From Actinomycetota bacterium (GTDB taxonomy: Bacteria; Actinomycetota; CADDZG01; WHSQ01), in assembly GCA_030446465.1 (NCBI GenBank), contig JAUJNI010000001.1, forward strand, positions 895,850-959,849: a stretch of 64,000 nt of DNA, read 5' to 3'. Numbering within the stretch: the stretch's first letter is position 1; each line of letters begins with the position of its first letter. Under the pieces are notes generated by a model. The model was not told the DNA's origin, did no database searches, and worked only from the letters and a program-made list of their open reading frames with translations. Shown here one piece after another: positions 17,727 to 26,324 of this stretch. The translations under genes were made by a program, and so were the position numbers.

Positions 17727-18497
17727 ATGACCGTCTTCATCGGGACCTCGGGGTGGCAGTACCGGGACTGGCGCGATCGGTTTTATCCGAAAGAGGTTCC
17801 GCAGAGGAGCTGGCTCGAGTATTACGTCGAGCGCTTTCAGACGGTCGAGTCCAACAACGCCTTCTATCAGCTGCCGAAGCGCGAGACCTTCGCGGGGTGG
17901 GCAACCAGAACGCCGGACGACTTCATCATGGCGGTGAAGATGAGCCGCTACCTCACGCACATCAAGCGGCTCAAAGAGCCCGAGGAGCCGGTGCAGCGGT
18001 TCATGGACCATGCAAGCAATCTCGGTGCCAAGCTCGGCCCCGTTCTCCTTCAGCTCCCTCCCACGCTGAAGGCCGATCTCGGCCTGCTCGACGACGCGCT
18101 CGATCGTTTTCCTCCCTCCGTTCGCATCGCCGTCGAGTTCCGCCACGTCACCTGGTTCACCGAAGACACCAGGAAGCTGCTGGAGCGACGGGGGGCCGCA
18201 CTGTGCCTTGCCGATCGGTGGTCGAAGCCGGTGACGGCGTTGTGGCGAACCGCCGAGTGGACCTATCTTCGCCTTCACGAGGGGGCCGCTACTCCTCACC
18301 CCTGCTACGGACGCAGCGCGCTGAGAACGTGGGCGGGGCGTCTGGCAGCGGAGTGGGGCGACAACGACATCTTCGTCTACTTCAACAATGACCCGAGGGG
18401 TTGCGCCCTGAGGGACGCTCGAGTGTTTGCCGCGGAGTGCGGTCGGGCCGGGCTCGAGCACACCAGGGTGCCGGGCGAGACCGTGCCCACCGGTTGA
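17727..18497 (+). CDS. DUF72 family protein (YecE-like)
   Basis: A 256-residue DUF72 protein with a TIM-barrel-like fold. The start FIGTSGWQYRDWRDRFYP, the VESNNAFYQLPKRETFAGWA block and VLLQLPPTLK are family signatures, and FVYFNNDPRG is the conserved C-terminal motif. The function is not established; the fold resembles xylose-isomerase-type barrels. The start is the ATG at 17727, just past the lipase remnant. A second, more divergent DUF72 gene follows 17 bases after its stop, and the two are probably co-transcribed. Confidence 0.9.
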   Translation: MTVFIGTSGWQYRDWRDRFYPKEVPQRSWLEYYVERFQTVESNNAFYQLPKRETFAGWATRTPDDFIMAVKMSRYLTHIKRLKEPEEPVQRFMDHASNLGAKLGPVLLQLPPTLKADLGLLDDALDRFPPSVRIAVEFRHVTWFTEDTRKLLERRGAALCLADRWSKPVTALWRTAEWTYLRLHEGAATPHPCYGRSALRTWAGRLAAEWGDNDIFVYFNNDPRGCALRDARVFAAECGRAGLEHTRVPGETVPTG

Positions 18498-18514
18498 CCG
18501 GGGAGAATCAAGCG

Positions 18515-19393
18515 GTGGGTGAGATCCTCATAGGCACTGCTTCGTGGACCGACAAGTCGCTGCTCGGCTCGGGGTGGTATCCGCCGGAAGCCAAGAGCGC
18601 CGAGGAACGTCTCAAGTACTACGCGTCCCACTTCCCCTTGGTCGAGGCCGACTCGACCTACTACTACCCTCCCAGCGAAAAGAACTCAGAGCTGTGGGCG
18701 AAGCGCACGCCCGACAACTTCACCTTCAACATCAAGGCGTTCTCTTTGTTGACGGGCCACCCGACCAAGACCGAGGCGCTGTACAAGGACCTCGACTTCA
18801 AGTCCGACAAGAAGAACGTCTACATCGACGACCTCGACCAGCGGGTCGTCGACGAGGTCTGGGATCGCTTCCTTTCTGCCCTCGAGCCCCTGCAGGATGC
18901 CGGCAAGCTGGGGTTGTTGCTGTTTCAGTTCCCGCCATGGTTCGTCATCGGCAAGACCAACAAGCAGTACGTCCTGGAATGCGCCACGCGGGCCGCGCCC
19001 ATGCGGATCTGCGTCGAGTTCCGCAATCAGACCTGGATGCGCGAGGACAACCAGAAGGAAACGCTCGAGTTCTTGGAGGGCCACGGCCTTCCTTACGTCT
19101 GTGTTGACATGCCGCAGGGATTCAAGAGCTCCATCCCTCCCGTAGTCGCGGCTACCGCCGACGTAGCGGTGATGCGCTTCCACGGGCACAACGTGAAGGA
19201 GTGGGAGAGCGGCTCCGTGCAGCGCAGGTTCAAGTACCTCTACTCCAAGGATGAGCTCGAGCGATGGGCGCCGCGCGTCCAAGACCTCGCACAGGAAACG
19301 AAGAAGACCCACGTGCTAATGAACAACTGCTACAGGGATTACGCACAGCGAAATGCGAAGGAGCTAGCAGATCTGCTGCATAAAGAACAGTGA
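18515..19393 (+). CDS. DUF72 family protein, divergent paralogue
   Basis: A 292-residue DUF72 protein. It keeps LIGTASWTDKSLL, VEADSTYYYPPSEKN, LLLFQFPPWFV and VLMNNCYRDYAQRNA, the last being the equivalent of the FNND motif. It is about 35 residues longer than the neighbour at 17727, mainly through the insertion DLDFKSDKKNVYIDDLDQ. The GTG at 18515 is chosen because GGGGAG lies about 8 bases upstream. The biochemical role is unknown. The tandem pair suggests either paired functions or heteromer formation. Confidence 0.9.
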   Translation: MGEILIGTASWTDKSLLGSGWYPPEAKSAEERLKYYASHFPLVEADSTYYYPPSEKNSELWAKRTPDNFTFNIKAFSLLTGHPTKTEALYKDLDFKSDKKNVYIDDLDQRVVDEVWDRFLSALEPLQDAGKLGLLLFQFPPWFVIGKTNKQYVLECATRAAPMRICVEFRNQTWMREDNQKETLEFLEGHGLPYVCVDMPQGFKSSIPPVVAATADVAVMRFHGHNVKEWESGSVQRRFKYLYSKDELERWAPRVQDLAQETKKTHVLMNNCYRDYAQRNAKELADLLHKEQ

Positions 19394-19573
19394 CAAGATG
19401 TTCTCGGAGATCTAATACGGCCACCTGTCCTGTTGTTTCTTCAGCGCTCTCCATGACACGAGAGTGACAGTCCACGCGGCGGGCCAACTGACGATCAAGG
19501 TCGTGATTGCGACCGGTCTTACGGAGCTGCATTCGTCGAAACAGATCCACGTTGGTGCTATGGCTATCAGGTC

Positions 19574-19774
19574 CTATCGCTCTTTCACCGGCGCTAGGTC
19601 GACTTGCCCGAGCTTGGGGTAGAGGTTCTCGACTCCGATCAAGGTTCCGTCCGGACCGACGTCCATGTGAAGACGATCCGACGCTTCGATCGTCCGCTCG
19701 ATCCTTGCTTCTGACTCGCTCGAGAGCAAGATGTAAAGCGTGTCTGCTTGCTCGTCGTATGTGTAGACAGCCAT
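19574..19774 (-). CDS. DUF2283 family protein
   Basis: A 66-residue protein matching DUF2283: VYTYDEQADTLYILL near the start and the VGPDGTLIGVENL turn. The family is found widely and sometimes beside toxin-like genes; its function is unknown. The ATG at 19772-19774 is chosen because GGAGG lies 7 bases upstream; two upstream ATGs in frame sit on or before that site. It is isolated, with 180 bases of featureless sequence on its 3' side and 209 bases separating it from cobS. Confidence 0.8.
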   Translation of the reverse strand: MAVYTYDEQADTLYILLSSESEARIERTIEASDRLHMDVGPDGTLIGVENLYPKLGQVDLAPVKER

Positions 19775-19983
19775 CGTCATTCCTCCCGCCATCTTGTGAC
19801 CACGACCTCCGCCCGTTCGTCAACGACGACGGCCATTGCCAAGAGGCTGCTCTCGATGTCGCTACTGTGCGCCGCCGGATCGCCCGTCTCTGGAATGGGT
19901 ACGGCGCCAGTCGCGCTTCCAGGCGGGAGTCGAGGCGGCAAGGCAGGGCTGGGTGTGAAGACTCAGGTCGCGTACCGTGGCTG

Positions 19984-20703
19984 TCAGCGAGAGATCGCCG
20001 TGATCACCGCGAGCACGCCTGTCTCGCTCACTATCCCCGATGCGCCGACTGCGTCGCCGGTAAGAGCCTCGAACCGCCGCTCGAAGAAGCGCGTCCAGAC
20101 CTCGGCTGAGGCACCTGCAACAACAACTGCAGCTACGCCGGCAAAACCGACGGTCGCCCACCCGGTCGCGGCAGCGATCAGCGCCGCAACCACGACCACC
20201 GCGGGGTCGGCGACCTCGGTCAGCGAGACGGCGATAGAGGACGACCAGGTGCGACGAGCCCGCGCCATCGTCCACACCATGGCGGCGCGCCCGGCTACCG
20301 GCGGCAAGATCAACCAGGCCCACCATCCTCGCGACGCCAGCACCGTCAAGAAAGCGAACCGCAGCAGGAGCGCGATCACCAACGCAGCGCCACCCACGGC
20401 CCCGATGGCCGGGTCCCTCATGATCGTCAGCGCCTCTTCTGCCGGTCGCCTGCTCGCGAGCCCATCGGCGACATCGGCCACCGCGTCAAGGTGCAGCCCA
20501 CCGGTCACGAGGAGGTCCGCCATCAAGACTAGGGCTGCGGCTACAACCGGCGCCCACAGCCGCGTTGAACCCCAGGCGACGCCCGCCCACAGTGCACCTA
20601 TGAGCACACCGATGAGAGGAAACGCGGCCAACGCTGCCCGGCCGGGGCTCTCGCAGCGGGCGCGGGCAGGCAGAACGGTGAGGAACGCAAGTGCCGCCCT
20701 CAT
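19984..20703 (-). CDS. cobS: Adenosylcobinamide-GDP ribazoletransferase (cobalamin 5'-phosphate synthase)
   Basis: A 239-residue integral membrane enzyme joining alpha-ribazole (phosphate) to adenosylcobinamide-GDP. The motif GGLHLDAVADVADGLASR near residue 68, which carries the Mg-binding acidic residues, is diagnostic. There are at least five hydrophobic segments. It is the last gene of the cobalamin operon: the cobT stop TAG is immediately followed by the cobS ATG. Confidence 0.93.
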   Translation of the reverse strand: MRAALAFLTVLPARARCESPGRAALAAFPLIGVLIGALWAGVAWGSTRLWAPVVAAALVLMADLLVTGGLHLDAVADVADGLASRRPAEEALTIMRDPAIGAVGGAALVIALLLRFAFLTVLASRGWWAWLILPPVAGRAAMVWTMARARRTWSSSIAVSLTEVADPAVVVVAALIAAATGWATVGFAGVAAVVVAGASAEVWTRFFERRFEALTGDAVGASGIVSETGVLAVITAISR

Positions 20704-21762
20704 CTAGCCGATGCCGGCCTCTCCGAACGTGGCCATTTCTCGCAGAGCGGCCGCAGCCGCGCGGACGAGCGGCACCGCCAGCAGCCCGCCGGTCCCCTCC
20801 CCGAGCCTCATGGAAAGGTCGAGGAGCGGCTCGAGTCCCAAGCTCTGTAACGCGATCGCCGCACCAGGCTCAACCGAGTGGTGCCCTGCGATCAAGTAGT
20901 CGGTTGCACGCGGAGCCAAGGCGCGTGCAACCAGAGCAGCCGCGTTGGTGCTGACGCCGTCTAAAACGATCGGGACACGAGAGGCTGCGCCCGCAAGGAT
21001 AAGGCCGACGAGAGCAGCGTGCTCCAGTCCGCCCACCGCGGCGAGCACGGCGAGGGGATCTCCGGCGTCGGGCTGGTGGTGGTCCAGCGCGGCTTCTACG
21101 ACCTTGACTTTGACCTCCCACGTCGCGTCGTCGATACCGGTGCCTCGCCCGGTGACTTCCTGCGCGCCGCTACCGGTGAACGCTGCGATCAAACAGGCCG
21201 CGGAGGTCGTGTTGCCGATCCCCATCTCGCCGGTGACGAGCAGGTCCACATCCGCTGCAATCAGCTCATCGGCGAGCCCCGCGCCCGCCAAGACCGCCGA
21301 CGCCGCCTCTCCGCGGCTCATGGCCGCGCCCCGTGTCAGGTCGTCGGTGCCGGCCCGTACCTTCGCGCGCCTAAGTCGGGGGTGCGGAGGAACCTCGGAC
21401 GCCACCCCGACGTCCAAGACGGTGACACGAGCGCCGACGACGCGGGCGATGGCGTTTACCGCCGCGCGACCGTCGCAGAATCCCGCCACCATCGCGGCCG
21501 TGACCTCCTGAGGCCACGGCGACACGCCTTGACCCACCACGCCGTGATCGCCCGCTGCCACGATCACCCCGGGAGCGTCGAGCCGGGGCGGGGGACACGC
21601 TCCCATGATTGCCGCGAGGTGGATCCCCAGCTCCTCGAGGCGACCGAGGCTACCGATCGGCTTGGTCAACGAATCATGGCGATCTCGAGCCTGCTTCGCC
21701 GCCTCGTGATCGACGTCGGCGATCTCGGACGCAAGCTCCCGGACTCGAACCTCGGCGCTCAT
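20704..21762 (-). CDS. cobT: Nicotinate-nucleotide-dimethylbenzimidazole phosphoribosyltransferase
   Basis: A 352-residue enzyme that makes alpha-ribazole phosphate, the lower-ligand nucleotide. LTKPIGSLGRLEELG, VAAGDHGVVGQGVS, TGEMGIGNTTSAACL and LDGVSTNAAALVA are the conserved blocks. Glu in the C-terminal part (around YLIAGHHSVEPGAAI) is consistent with the catalytic base region. The ATG at 21760-21762 has GAGAGGAG six bases upstream. It overlaps the CysG-like gene by 4 bases. Confidence 0.95.
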   Translation of the reverse strand: MSAEVRVRELASEIADVDHEAAKQARDRHDSLTKPIGSLGRLEELGIHLAAIMGACPPPRLDAPGVIVAAGDHGVVGQGVSPWPQEVTAAMVAGFCDGRAAVNAIARVVGARVTVLDVGVASEVPPHPRLRRAKVRAGTDDLTRGAAMSRGEAASAVLAGAGLADELIAADVDLLVTGEMGIGNTTSAACLIAAFTGSGAQEVTGRGTGIDDATWEVKVKVVEAALDHHQPDAGDPLAVLAAVGGLEHAALVGLILAGAASRVPIVLDGVSTNAAALVARALAPRATDYLIAGHHSVEPGAAIALQSLGLEPLLDLSMRLGEGTGGLLAVPLVRAAAAALREMATFGEAGIG

Positions 21763-23204
21763 CGGCCACTCCTCTCTTCTAGTAAGGACTCCTCGGAGAC
21801 CTCCGCCAGAACGGCGTCCGGCAGCTTTTGTTCGAACCAACCGAGCGACTCCCGCAGAGAGACGACCTCACCGACCACGAGGATCATCGGAGAGCCGAGA
21901 CCTGTCTCGGCGATGGTCGTCGGAAGCTCCGCGAGCGCCCCGACCACCGTTCTCTGACTCGGGTAGGTGCCCCATTCGATTGCCGCCGCGGGTGTGTCGG
22001 GCGGACGGCCGGAGCGGATCAATGCTTGCGCGATCTCGGCCGGCCGGCGTGCTCCCATCAGCACGATGAGGGTCTCGACCGAGGTCGCAAGGCCCGACCA
22101 GTCGATCCGGTTCTCCGGGTCGTCCGGATCCTTGTGTCCCGTGACGAACGCGACCGACGACCCAAACCTGCGATCCGTGACCGGTATCCCCGCATATGCA
22201 GGGACGGCGACCGCGGAGGTGACCCCAGGGACGATCTCGAAGGGCACGCCGGCACGGGCCAGCGCCGTCGCTTCCTCGCCGCCGCGCCCGAACACGAACG
22301 GGTCGCCACCCTTGAGGCGAACGACGCGTTTACCCTGCCCGGCCAGGAAGATCAGGAGATTGTTGAGCTCCTCTTGCTCCAGCGTGTGACGGCCGTACGC
22401 CCTGCCGATGTAGAGCCGTTCGGCGTCGACCGGCGCAAGATCGAGGAGGTCGGGGCACGCGAGACGGTCGTAGACCACGGCGTCGGCAGAGGCCAACCGT
22501 TCCTTGCCCTTCAGCGTCAGCAACCCGGGATCACCGGGTCCCGCTCCAACGAGGGATACGAAACCGAGCAGTGCCCGTCCCGAGACGACACGCCCGACGC
22601 GGTCGCTTGCCTCCGCGATGCGTCCTTCCCGGATGAGCCCGAGCAGCTCCGGACTCAGCGCGGCGCGCCACCGGCGGGTTCTTTCGTGGTCTTCGAGCCC
22701 GCGCGGGACCGCCGCACGCGCGGACGCCGCCATGTCGATGACGCTCTCCCACTCCGGCCCGAACTCACGCTCCAGCCACACCCGCAGGTGTTTGGCAACC
22801 GACGGAGCGCGACCTCCGGTCGAAACGGCCATTACGAGGTCGCCGCGCCGCACCGTTGCGGGAGTGATGAAATCGCCGGCAGATGGGTCCGACGCAACAA
22901 GAGCGAGGACTTTCCGCTCGCGTGCTTCGTTCATCACCTGCGCGTCCACATCTTCGACCCCGGTGGCCGCAATCGCAATGAAGGCCCCGGCGAGATCGCC
23001 GTCGAGGTACCGCCTGCGCAAGAGAGTCAGCGACTGCTCTTTCGCGAGGTGCTCGATCCCACGCGAGGGCTCCTCCGCGATCACGGTGACACGGGCACCG
23101 GCCGCTACGAGGCCGCGCGACTTTTCGGATCCGGCGCGGCCCCCACCGACGACGACCGCCGATCGTCCTTCAACCGACAGGAACACCGGATAGGAGAAGC
23201 TCAC
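21759..23204 (-). CDS. cysG: Precorrin-2 dehydrogenase / uroporphyrinogen-III C-methyltransferase fusion (CysG-like)
   Basis: A 481-residue fusion. Residues 1-200 are the NAD-dependent precorrin-2 dehydrogenase (VVGGGRAGSEKSRGLVAAGA, FITPATVRRGDLVMAVSTGG). Residues 220-460 are the SAM-dependent methyltransferase (LVGAGPGDPGLLTLKGKERL, VVRLKGGDPFVFGRGGEE, VVPGVTSAVAVPAYAG allowing small differences). It would turn uroporphyrinogen III into precorrin-2 and then sirohydrochlorin, the substrate of CbiX upstream in this operon. The GTG at 23204 overlaps the cbiZ stop (GTGA). It may also feed siroheme synthesis. Confidence 0.93.
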   Translation of the reverse strand: MSFSYPVFLSVEGRSAVVVGGGRAGSEKSRGLVAAGARVTVIAEEPSRGIEHLAKEQSLTLLRRRYLDGDLAGAFIAIAATGVEDVDAQVMNEARERKVLALVASDPSAGDFITPATVRRGDLVMAVSTGGRAPSVAKHLRVWLEREFGPEWESVIDMAASARAAVPRGLEDHERTRRWRAALSPELLGLIREGRIAEASDRVGRVVSGRALLGFVSLVGAGPGDPGLLTLKGKERLASADAVVYDRLACPDLLDLAPVDAERLYIGRAYGRHTLEQEELNNLLIFLAGQGKRVVRLKGGDPFVFGRGGEEATALARAGVPFEIVPGVTSAVAVPAYAGIPVTDRRFGSSVAFVTGHKDPDDPENRIDWSGLATSVETLIVLMGARRPAEIAQALIRSGRPPDTPAAAIEWGTYPSQRTVVGALAELPTTIAETGLGSPMILVVGEVVSLRESLGWFEQKLPDAVLAEVSEESLLEERSGR

Positions 23205-23848
23205 GGCCGGCTCGCGCGTGTCATATCGCCTGCAACGACGTCGGCTCGCGCGCCATAGAGCACCGCGGCGTGCACCGCGCGGGCGATCTCGCCTCCGATG
23301 CACGTCGCGGGGCCCGCGAAGCGCGCGCCTTCACCTTCCGGGCAAGCTAGACAGATCGAATCGGTTGCCGTGCCGGTCGCAAAGGCGTTCGCGTTGACAG
23401 CGAAGATGCGGGCTTCGGCCAGCGCCTGAGCCTTTGCCTCCACCGCGGTCTGCAGCGCCCCCACCAGCCCCTCGTCGCTCAACGGCAGCGCAGACACGAC
23501 CAGCATGTTGATCGTCCCGAACCGCGGCGCTGATGCCGGTCTCGTCCCGGCGGCCGCCAGCGGATGCCCCAGCCCCACCGTTGCCACCGCGGTCGCGCCT
23601 CCGGACGACCGTTCGACATGGCCGGCTACGTCGGCGGCCGTCAACATGCCGACAACCGGCGGAGGCAGTCCAACGGCACGCTCTTTGATGTGCGCGTCTG
23701 GATCCACCCGAGCGTAGTCGGCCGGCACCTGCACGTTCATCCACGTGCGGACCGAGCCCATCCCGCCGCCATAGACCGCAGAGGACAGACAGCGATACCT
23801 GGTTCCAATATCGACGACGAGAGCTCCACGTGCAACAAAGGTCCTCAC
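23201..23848 (-). CDS. cbiZ: Adenosylcobinamide amidohydrolase CbiZ
   Basis: A 215-residue CbiZ-type enzyme, which removes the aminopropanol side chain of adenosylcobinamide or pseudocobalamin so that the corrin can be rebuilt with another lower ligand. The blocks GTINMLVVSALPLSDEGLV, AEARIFAVNANAFATGTATD and GARFAGPATCIGGEIARAV fit the family. The GTG start overlaps the CobU-CobD stop. CbiZ is a salvage enzyme, so its place inside a de novo operon implies that this organism also remodels imported corrinoids. Confidence 0.88.
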   Translation of the reverse strand: MRTFVARGALVVDIGTRYRCLSSAVYGGGMGSVRTWMNVQVPADYARVDPDAHIKERAVGLPPPVVGMLTAADVAGHVERSSGGATAVATVGLGHPLAAAGTRPASAPRFGTINMLVVSALPLSDEGLVGALQTAVEAKAQALAEARIFAVNANAFATGTATDSICLACPEGEGARFAGPATCIGGEIARAVHAAVLYGARADVVAGDMTRASRP

Positions 23849-25416
23849 GCGACCGCTGCCTCCAGCGCCGCAACCAGTAGATGGTTTTCGTCGGCGCGGC
23901 GCAGCGTTATCCGGAGGTGGTCGGACGACAGTCCCGGAAACGTGCCGGCGGGGCGAACCGCGATTCCGCGCTCGAGCAGGCTCGCGCGAGCCGCATCGCC
24001 GTCGGCGACGCGCACGAGCAAGAAGTTCGCCTCCGACGGCCACACCCGCACCCCGGGTAGCGCCGCCAGCGAAGCGGCCATGTCGGCACGCGCAGCCGCC
24101 GTCTCCTCGGCCAGCTTGCGGGGGGTCGCCTCGTCGGTGGCGCAGAGAGCAAGAGCGCGCAACGCCAGCGCGTTGACACTCCACGGCTGGCGGCACTGTC
24201 GCAAGACGGAAACAACATCATGAGACCCCACCAGGTAGCCCGCCCGGAGACCAGGTAGCGACCACAGCTTGGTGAGGCTTCGCAGAACTATCAGACCGGG
24301 AAGGTCGGCGCGGGCGGCGAGGCTCTCCTCGCCGGAGGTGAACTCCATGAAGGCTTCGTCGACCACCAGCACGCGCCCGGGGCGAGCCAGACGTTCGAGG
24401 ATCGCCGCCTTGGTGAGCGTGCCGGTGGGGTTGTTCGGGTTGCCGACGACCACGAGATCGGCCTCGTCGGGGATCGACGCCGGATCCAACGAGAAGTCCT
24501 CGGGGCTGCGAAAAGCTCGCCGAACGTTGTGTCCCATCGCCGCCAGCGCCGCCTCGGCCTCCGTGAACGACGGATGAATACACACCGCAAGGCGCGGCTT
24601 CAACACCGCGGAGATCAGCCAGAAAGCCTCCGCGCTCCCGTTGAGCGGCAAGACCTCGCCGGTCGCGCGACCATGCCGCGCCGCCAGGGAGCGGACCGCC
24701 TCTGCGTCGTCGGGGTAGGACGAGACCTCTCCGAACGCGGCCGTCAGTTGCTGAAGAAGCCACCGCGGCGGCTTTCCGACAACGTTGACGGTGAAGTCGA
24801 GGCTCCCCTCGGGCACCATCGAATCTCCGTGAAGCCGCAGCTTCGGCGGAATGGGATCGGCTCCGCCGTCCTTGAGTCCGATGGGCTGCCCGGCGACGAC
24901 GAGGAGGACCCGCTCGGCAGCAGCAGTCAGGATCTGAGCCGCCTCTCCGGCGAGATCTAGATAGCGGCGAGTCCCGGTCCCCTGCGGGACCAGCCCGAGC
25001 GACGTCTCCTCGGCCACTACCACGCATTGCTCCGGGCGCGCTCGGGCGGCGGCGGCGAAGGCACGTACGCGCTGCAGCACACGTTCTCGCCGGGTCTCGC
25101 CCTCGGGTCCCAAGGGCATGACGTCGGCGTCCGACCACAGATGCTCCTCTGTCATGAGCCTCGCGATCCACGCTCCTGTGCCGTCGACGAGGATCGCGGC
25201 GCCTTTGGCTTCCGCCAGGGCGTCCAGAGGGTCGCGATCCTCGATCGTGCGCCAACTCGGAGGCCGGCACGCACGATGTCGTGCGATGCGCTCGGCCATC
25301 TCCTCATCCGAAGCCGAACCGGTGGCGACGTAGACGACCTCGCCCGCCCCGACGAGACGCTCGGCCAGCTCGCTCTTTCCCGAACGCACGCCACCGAGAA
25401 CCACTGTCAACGACAT
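23845..25416 (-). CDS. cobU: CobU-CobD fusion: adenosylcobinamide kinase/guanylyltransferase + threonine-phosphate decarboxylase
   Basis: A 523-residue two-domain protein. Residues 1-180 are CobU: the P-loop LGGVRSGKSELAE at the start and VVAEETSLGLVPQGTGTRRY near 150 are diagnostic of the bifunctional kinase and GMP transferase. Residues 190-523 are a PLP aminotransferase-fold enzyme like L-threonine-O-3-phosphate decarboxylase (CobD/CobC), with VVGNPNNPTGTL, VVDEAFMEF and SLTKLWSLPGLRAGY around the PLP lysine. The first domain activates cobinamide; the second makes aminopropanol phosphate for it. The ATG overlaps the cbiX stop by one base (TGATG). Confidence 0.92.
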   Translation of the reverse strand: MSLTVVLGGVRSGKSELAERLVGAGEVVYVATGSASDEEMAERIARHRACRPPSWRTIEDRDPLDALAEAKGAAILVDGTGAWIARLMTEEHLWSDADVMPLGPEGETRRERVLQRVRAFAAAARARPEQCVVVAEETSLGLVPQGTGTRRYLDLAGEAAQILTAAAERVLLVVAGQPIGLKDGGADPIPPKLRLHGDSMVPEGSLDFTVNVVGKPPRWLLQQLTAAFGEVSSYPDDAEAVRSLAARHGRATGEVLPLNGSAEAFWLISAVLKPRLAVCIHPSFTEAEAALAAMGHNVRRAFRSPEDFSLDPASIPDEADLVVVGNPNNPTGTLTKAAILERLARPGRVLVVDEAFMEFTSGEESLAARADLPGLIVLRSLTKLWSLPGLRAGYLVGSHDVVSVLRQCRQPWSVNALALRALALCATDEATPRKLAEETAAARADMAASLAALPGVRVWPSEANFLLVRVADGDAARASLLERGIAVRPAGTFPGLSSDHLRITLRRADENHLLVAALEAAVA

Positions 25417-26324
25417 CAGCGAACCTTCACGTGGTGATCGTGGTGGTCGTGGTCATCGTGGTGATGCGGCCGACCGTCGATATCGGGGTGGTAGTGAGGC
25501 GTTGCCGGGGCACCGACCTCGTGTGCGAAGCCGGGCAGGGCGACGCGATGGATGCACATGTCGCAATTCATGCGCGCATCACCTTCGAGCGCTTCGCGGT
25601 AGCGGTCGACGACCAGGCGCGCTATGAGGGGATCCTCACCGAGGTAGCGCGCGACGCGCACGTCGATGCCCCGCTCTGAGCCGAAGCGAAGGCTCTCGGC
25701 GCGGATGCGGCCCTCAAGGACGCCGGTGAAGAGGAAGTACGGAACCACGGCGATGCGTTCGGCGCCCAAACGGATGCAGCGCTCCAGGCCCTGTTGGAGC
25801 AGCGGTGTCGTGATCCCGACGAAAGAGGTCTCAACCATGGGATACGGCCGTCCCTCGTGCATCAGGCGGGAGACCTTGAACAAGTCGGAGTTCGCGTCCG
25901 GGTCGGACGAACCTCTTCCCACGACCAAGACGGCGGTGCTCGCGCGCTCGTCGAGAGCAAGCATCTCCTCGAGGCGATCGTCGACGACCGTCAAGACATG
26001 CGGGTGTACGCCGAGTGCGCGGGAGTAGCGGAATCTCACGCCAGGATGCCTCAGACGTTCGCGTGCCAGCAGGGCGGGGATGTCGTCCTTGGCATGGCCC
26101 GCCTGAAGCAGCATCAGCGGGACGACGGCGATGTCGGTGGCCCCGCGGACCACGAGATCGTCGACCGCATCAGGGACCGGTGGGCGCGACAGCTCGATGA
26201 ATCCGCCCGCGACCTCGACACCCGGCAGAAGAGAGCGGATGCCATCGGTGAACGAGAGGAACTCCCGTACGCCTTGCTCGTCACGGCTGCCGTGCCCCGC
26301 GATCAGTAGAGCGGGTTGGTTCAC
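25416..26324 (-). CDS. cbiX: Sirohydrochlorin cobaltochelatase CbiX with His-rich tail
   Basis: A 302-residue long-form CbiX. The N-terminal half has LLIAGHGSRDEQGVREFLSF and PLMLLQAGHAKDDIPALLA; the second half repeats the fold with VLVVGRGSSDPDAN and VPYFLFTGVLEGRI. It would insert Co2+ into sirohydrochlorin, the committed step of the early-cobalt (anaerobic-type) pathway. The last 25 residues are very rich in His and Asp (HHHDDHDHHDHH), a probable metal store or sensor. The GTG at 26324 overlaps the cobH stop. CysG makes its substrate and CobI methylates its product. Confidence 0.93.
   Translation of the reverse strand: MNQPALLIAGHGSRDEQGVREFLSFTDGIRSLLPGVEVAGGFIELSRPPVPDAVDDLVVRGATDIAVVPLMLLQAGHAKDDIPALLARERLRHPGVRFRYSRALGVHPHVLTVVDDRLEEMLALDERASTAVLVVGRGSSDPDANSDLFKVSRLMHEGRPYPMVETSFVGITTPLLQQGLERCIRLGAERIAVVPYFLFTGVLEGRIRAESLRFGSERGIDVRVARYLGEDPLIARLVVDRYREALEGDARMNCDMCIHRVALPGFAHEVGAPATPHYHPDIDGRPHHHDDHDHHDHHVKVR

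Noticed and set aside
17439-18461. Long minus-strand open frame opposite DUF72
   Set aside because: Only its last 40 codons carry real lipase sequence; the rest is a shadow of the DUF72 gene.
19394-19573. Possible tRNA or small RNA in the gap after DUF72
   Set aside because: No cloverleaf, T-loop motif or terminator could be found; no tRNA was seen in the window.
25420-25500. CAC/CAT-rich stretch as a CRISPR or satellite repeat
   Set aside because: It is the coding sequence for the His-rich tail of CbiX; there is no regular repeat-spacer pattern, and no CRISPR array was seen anywhere.
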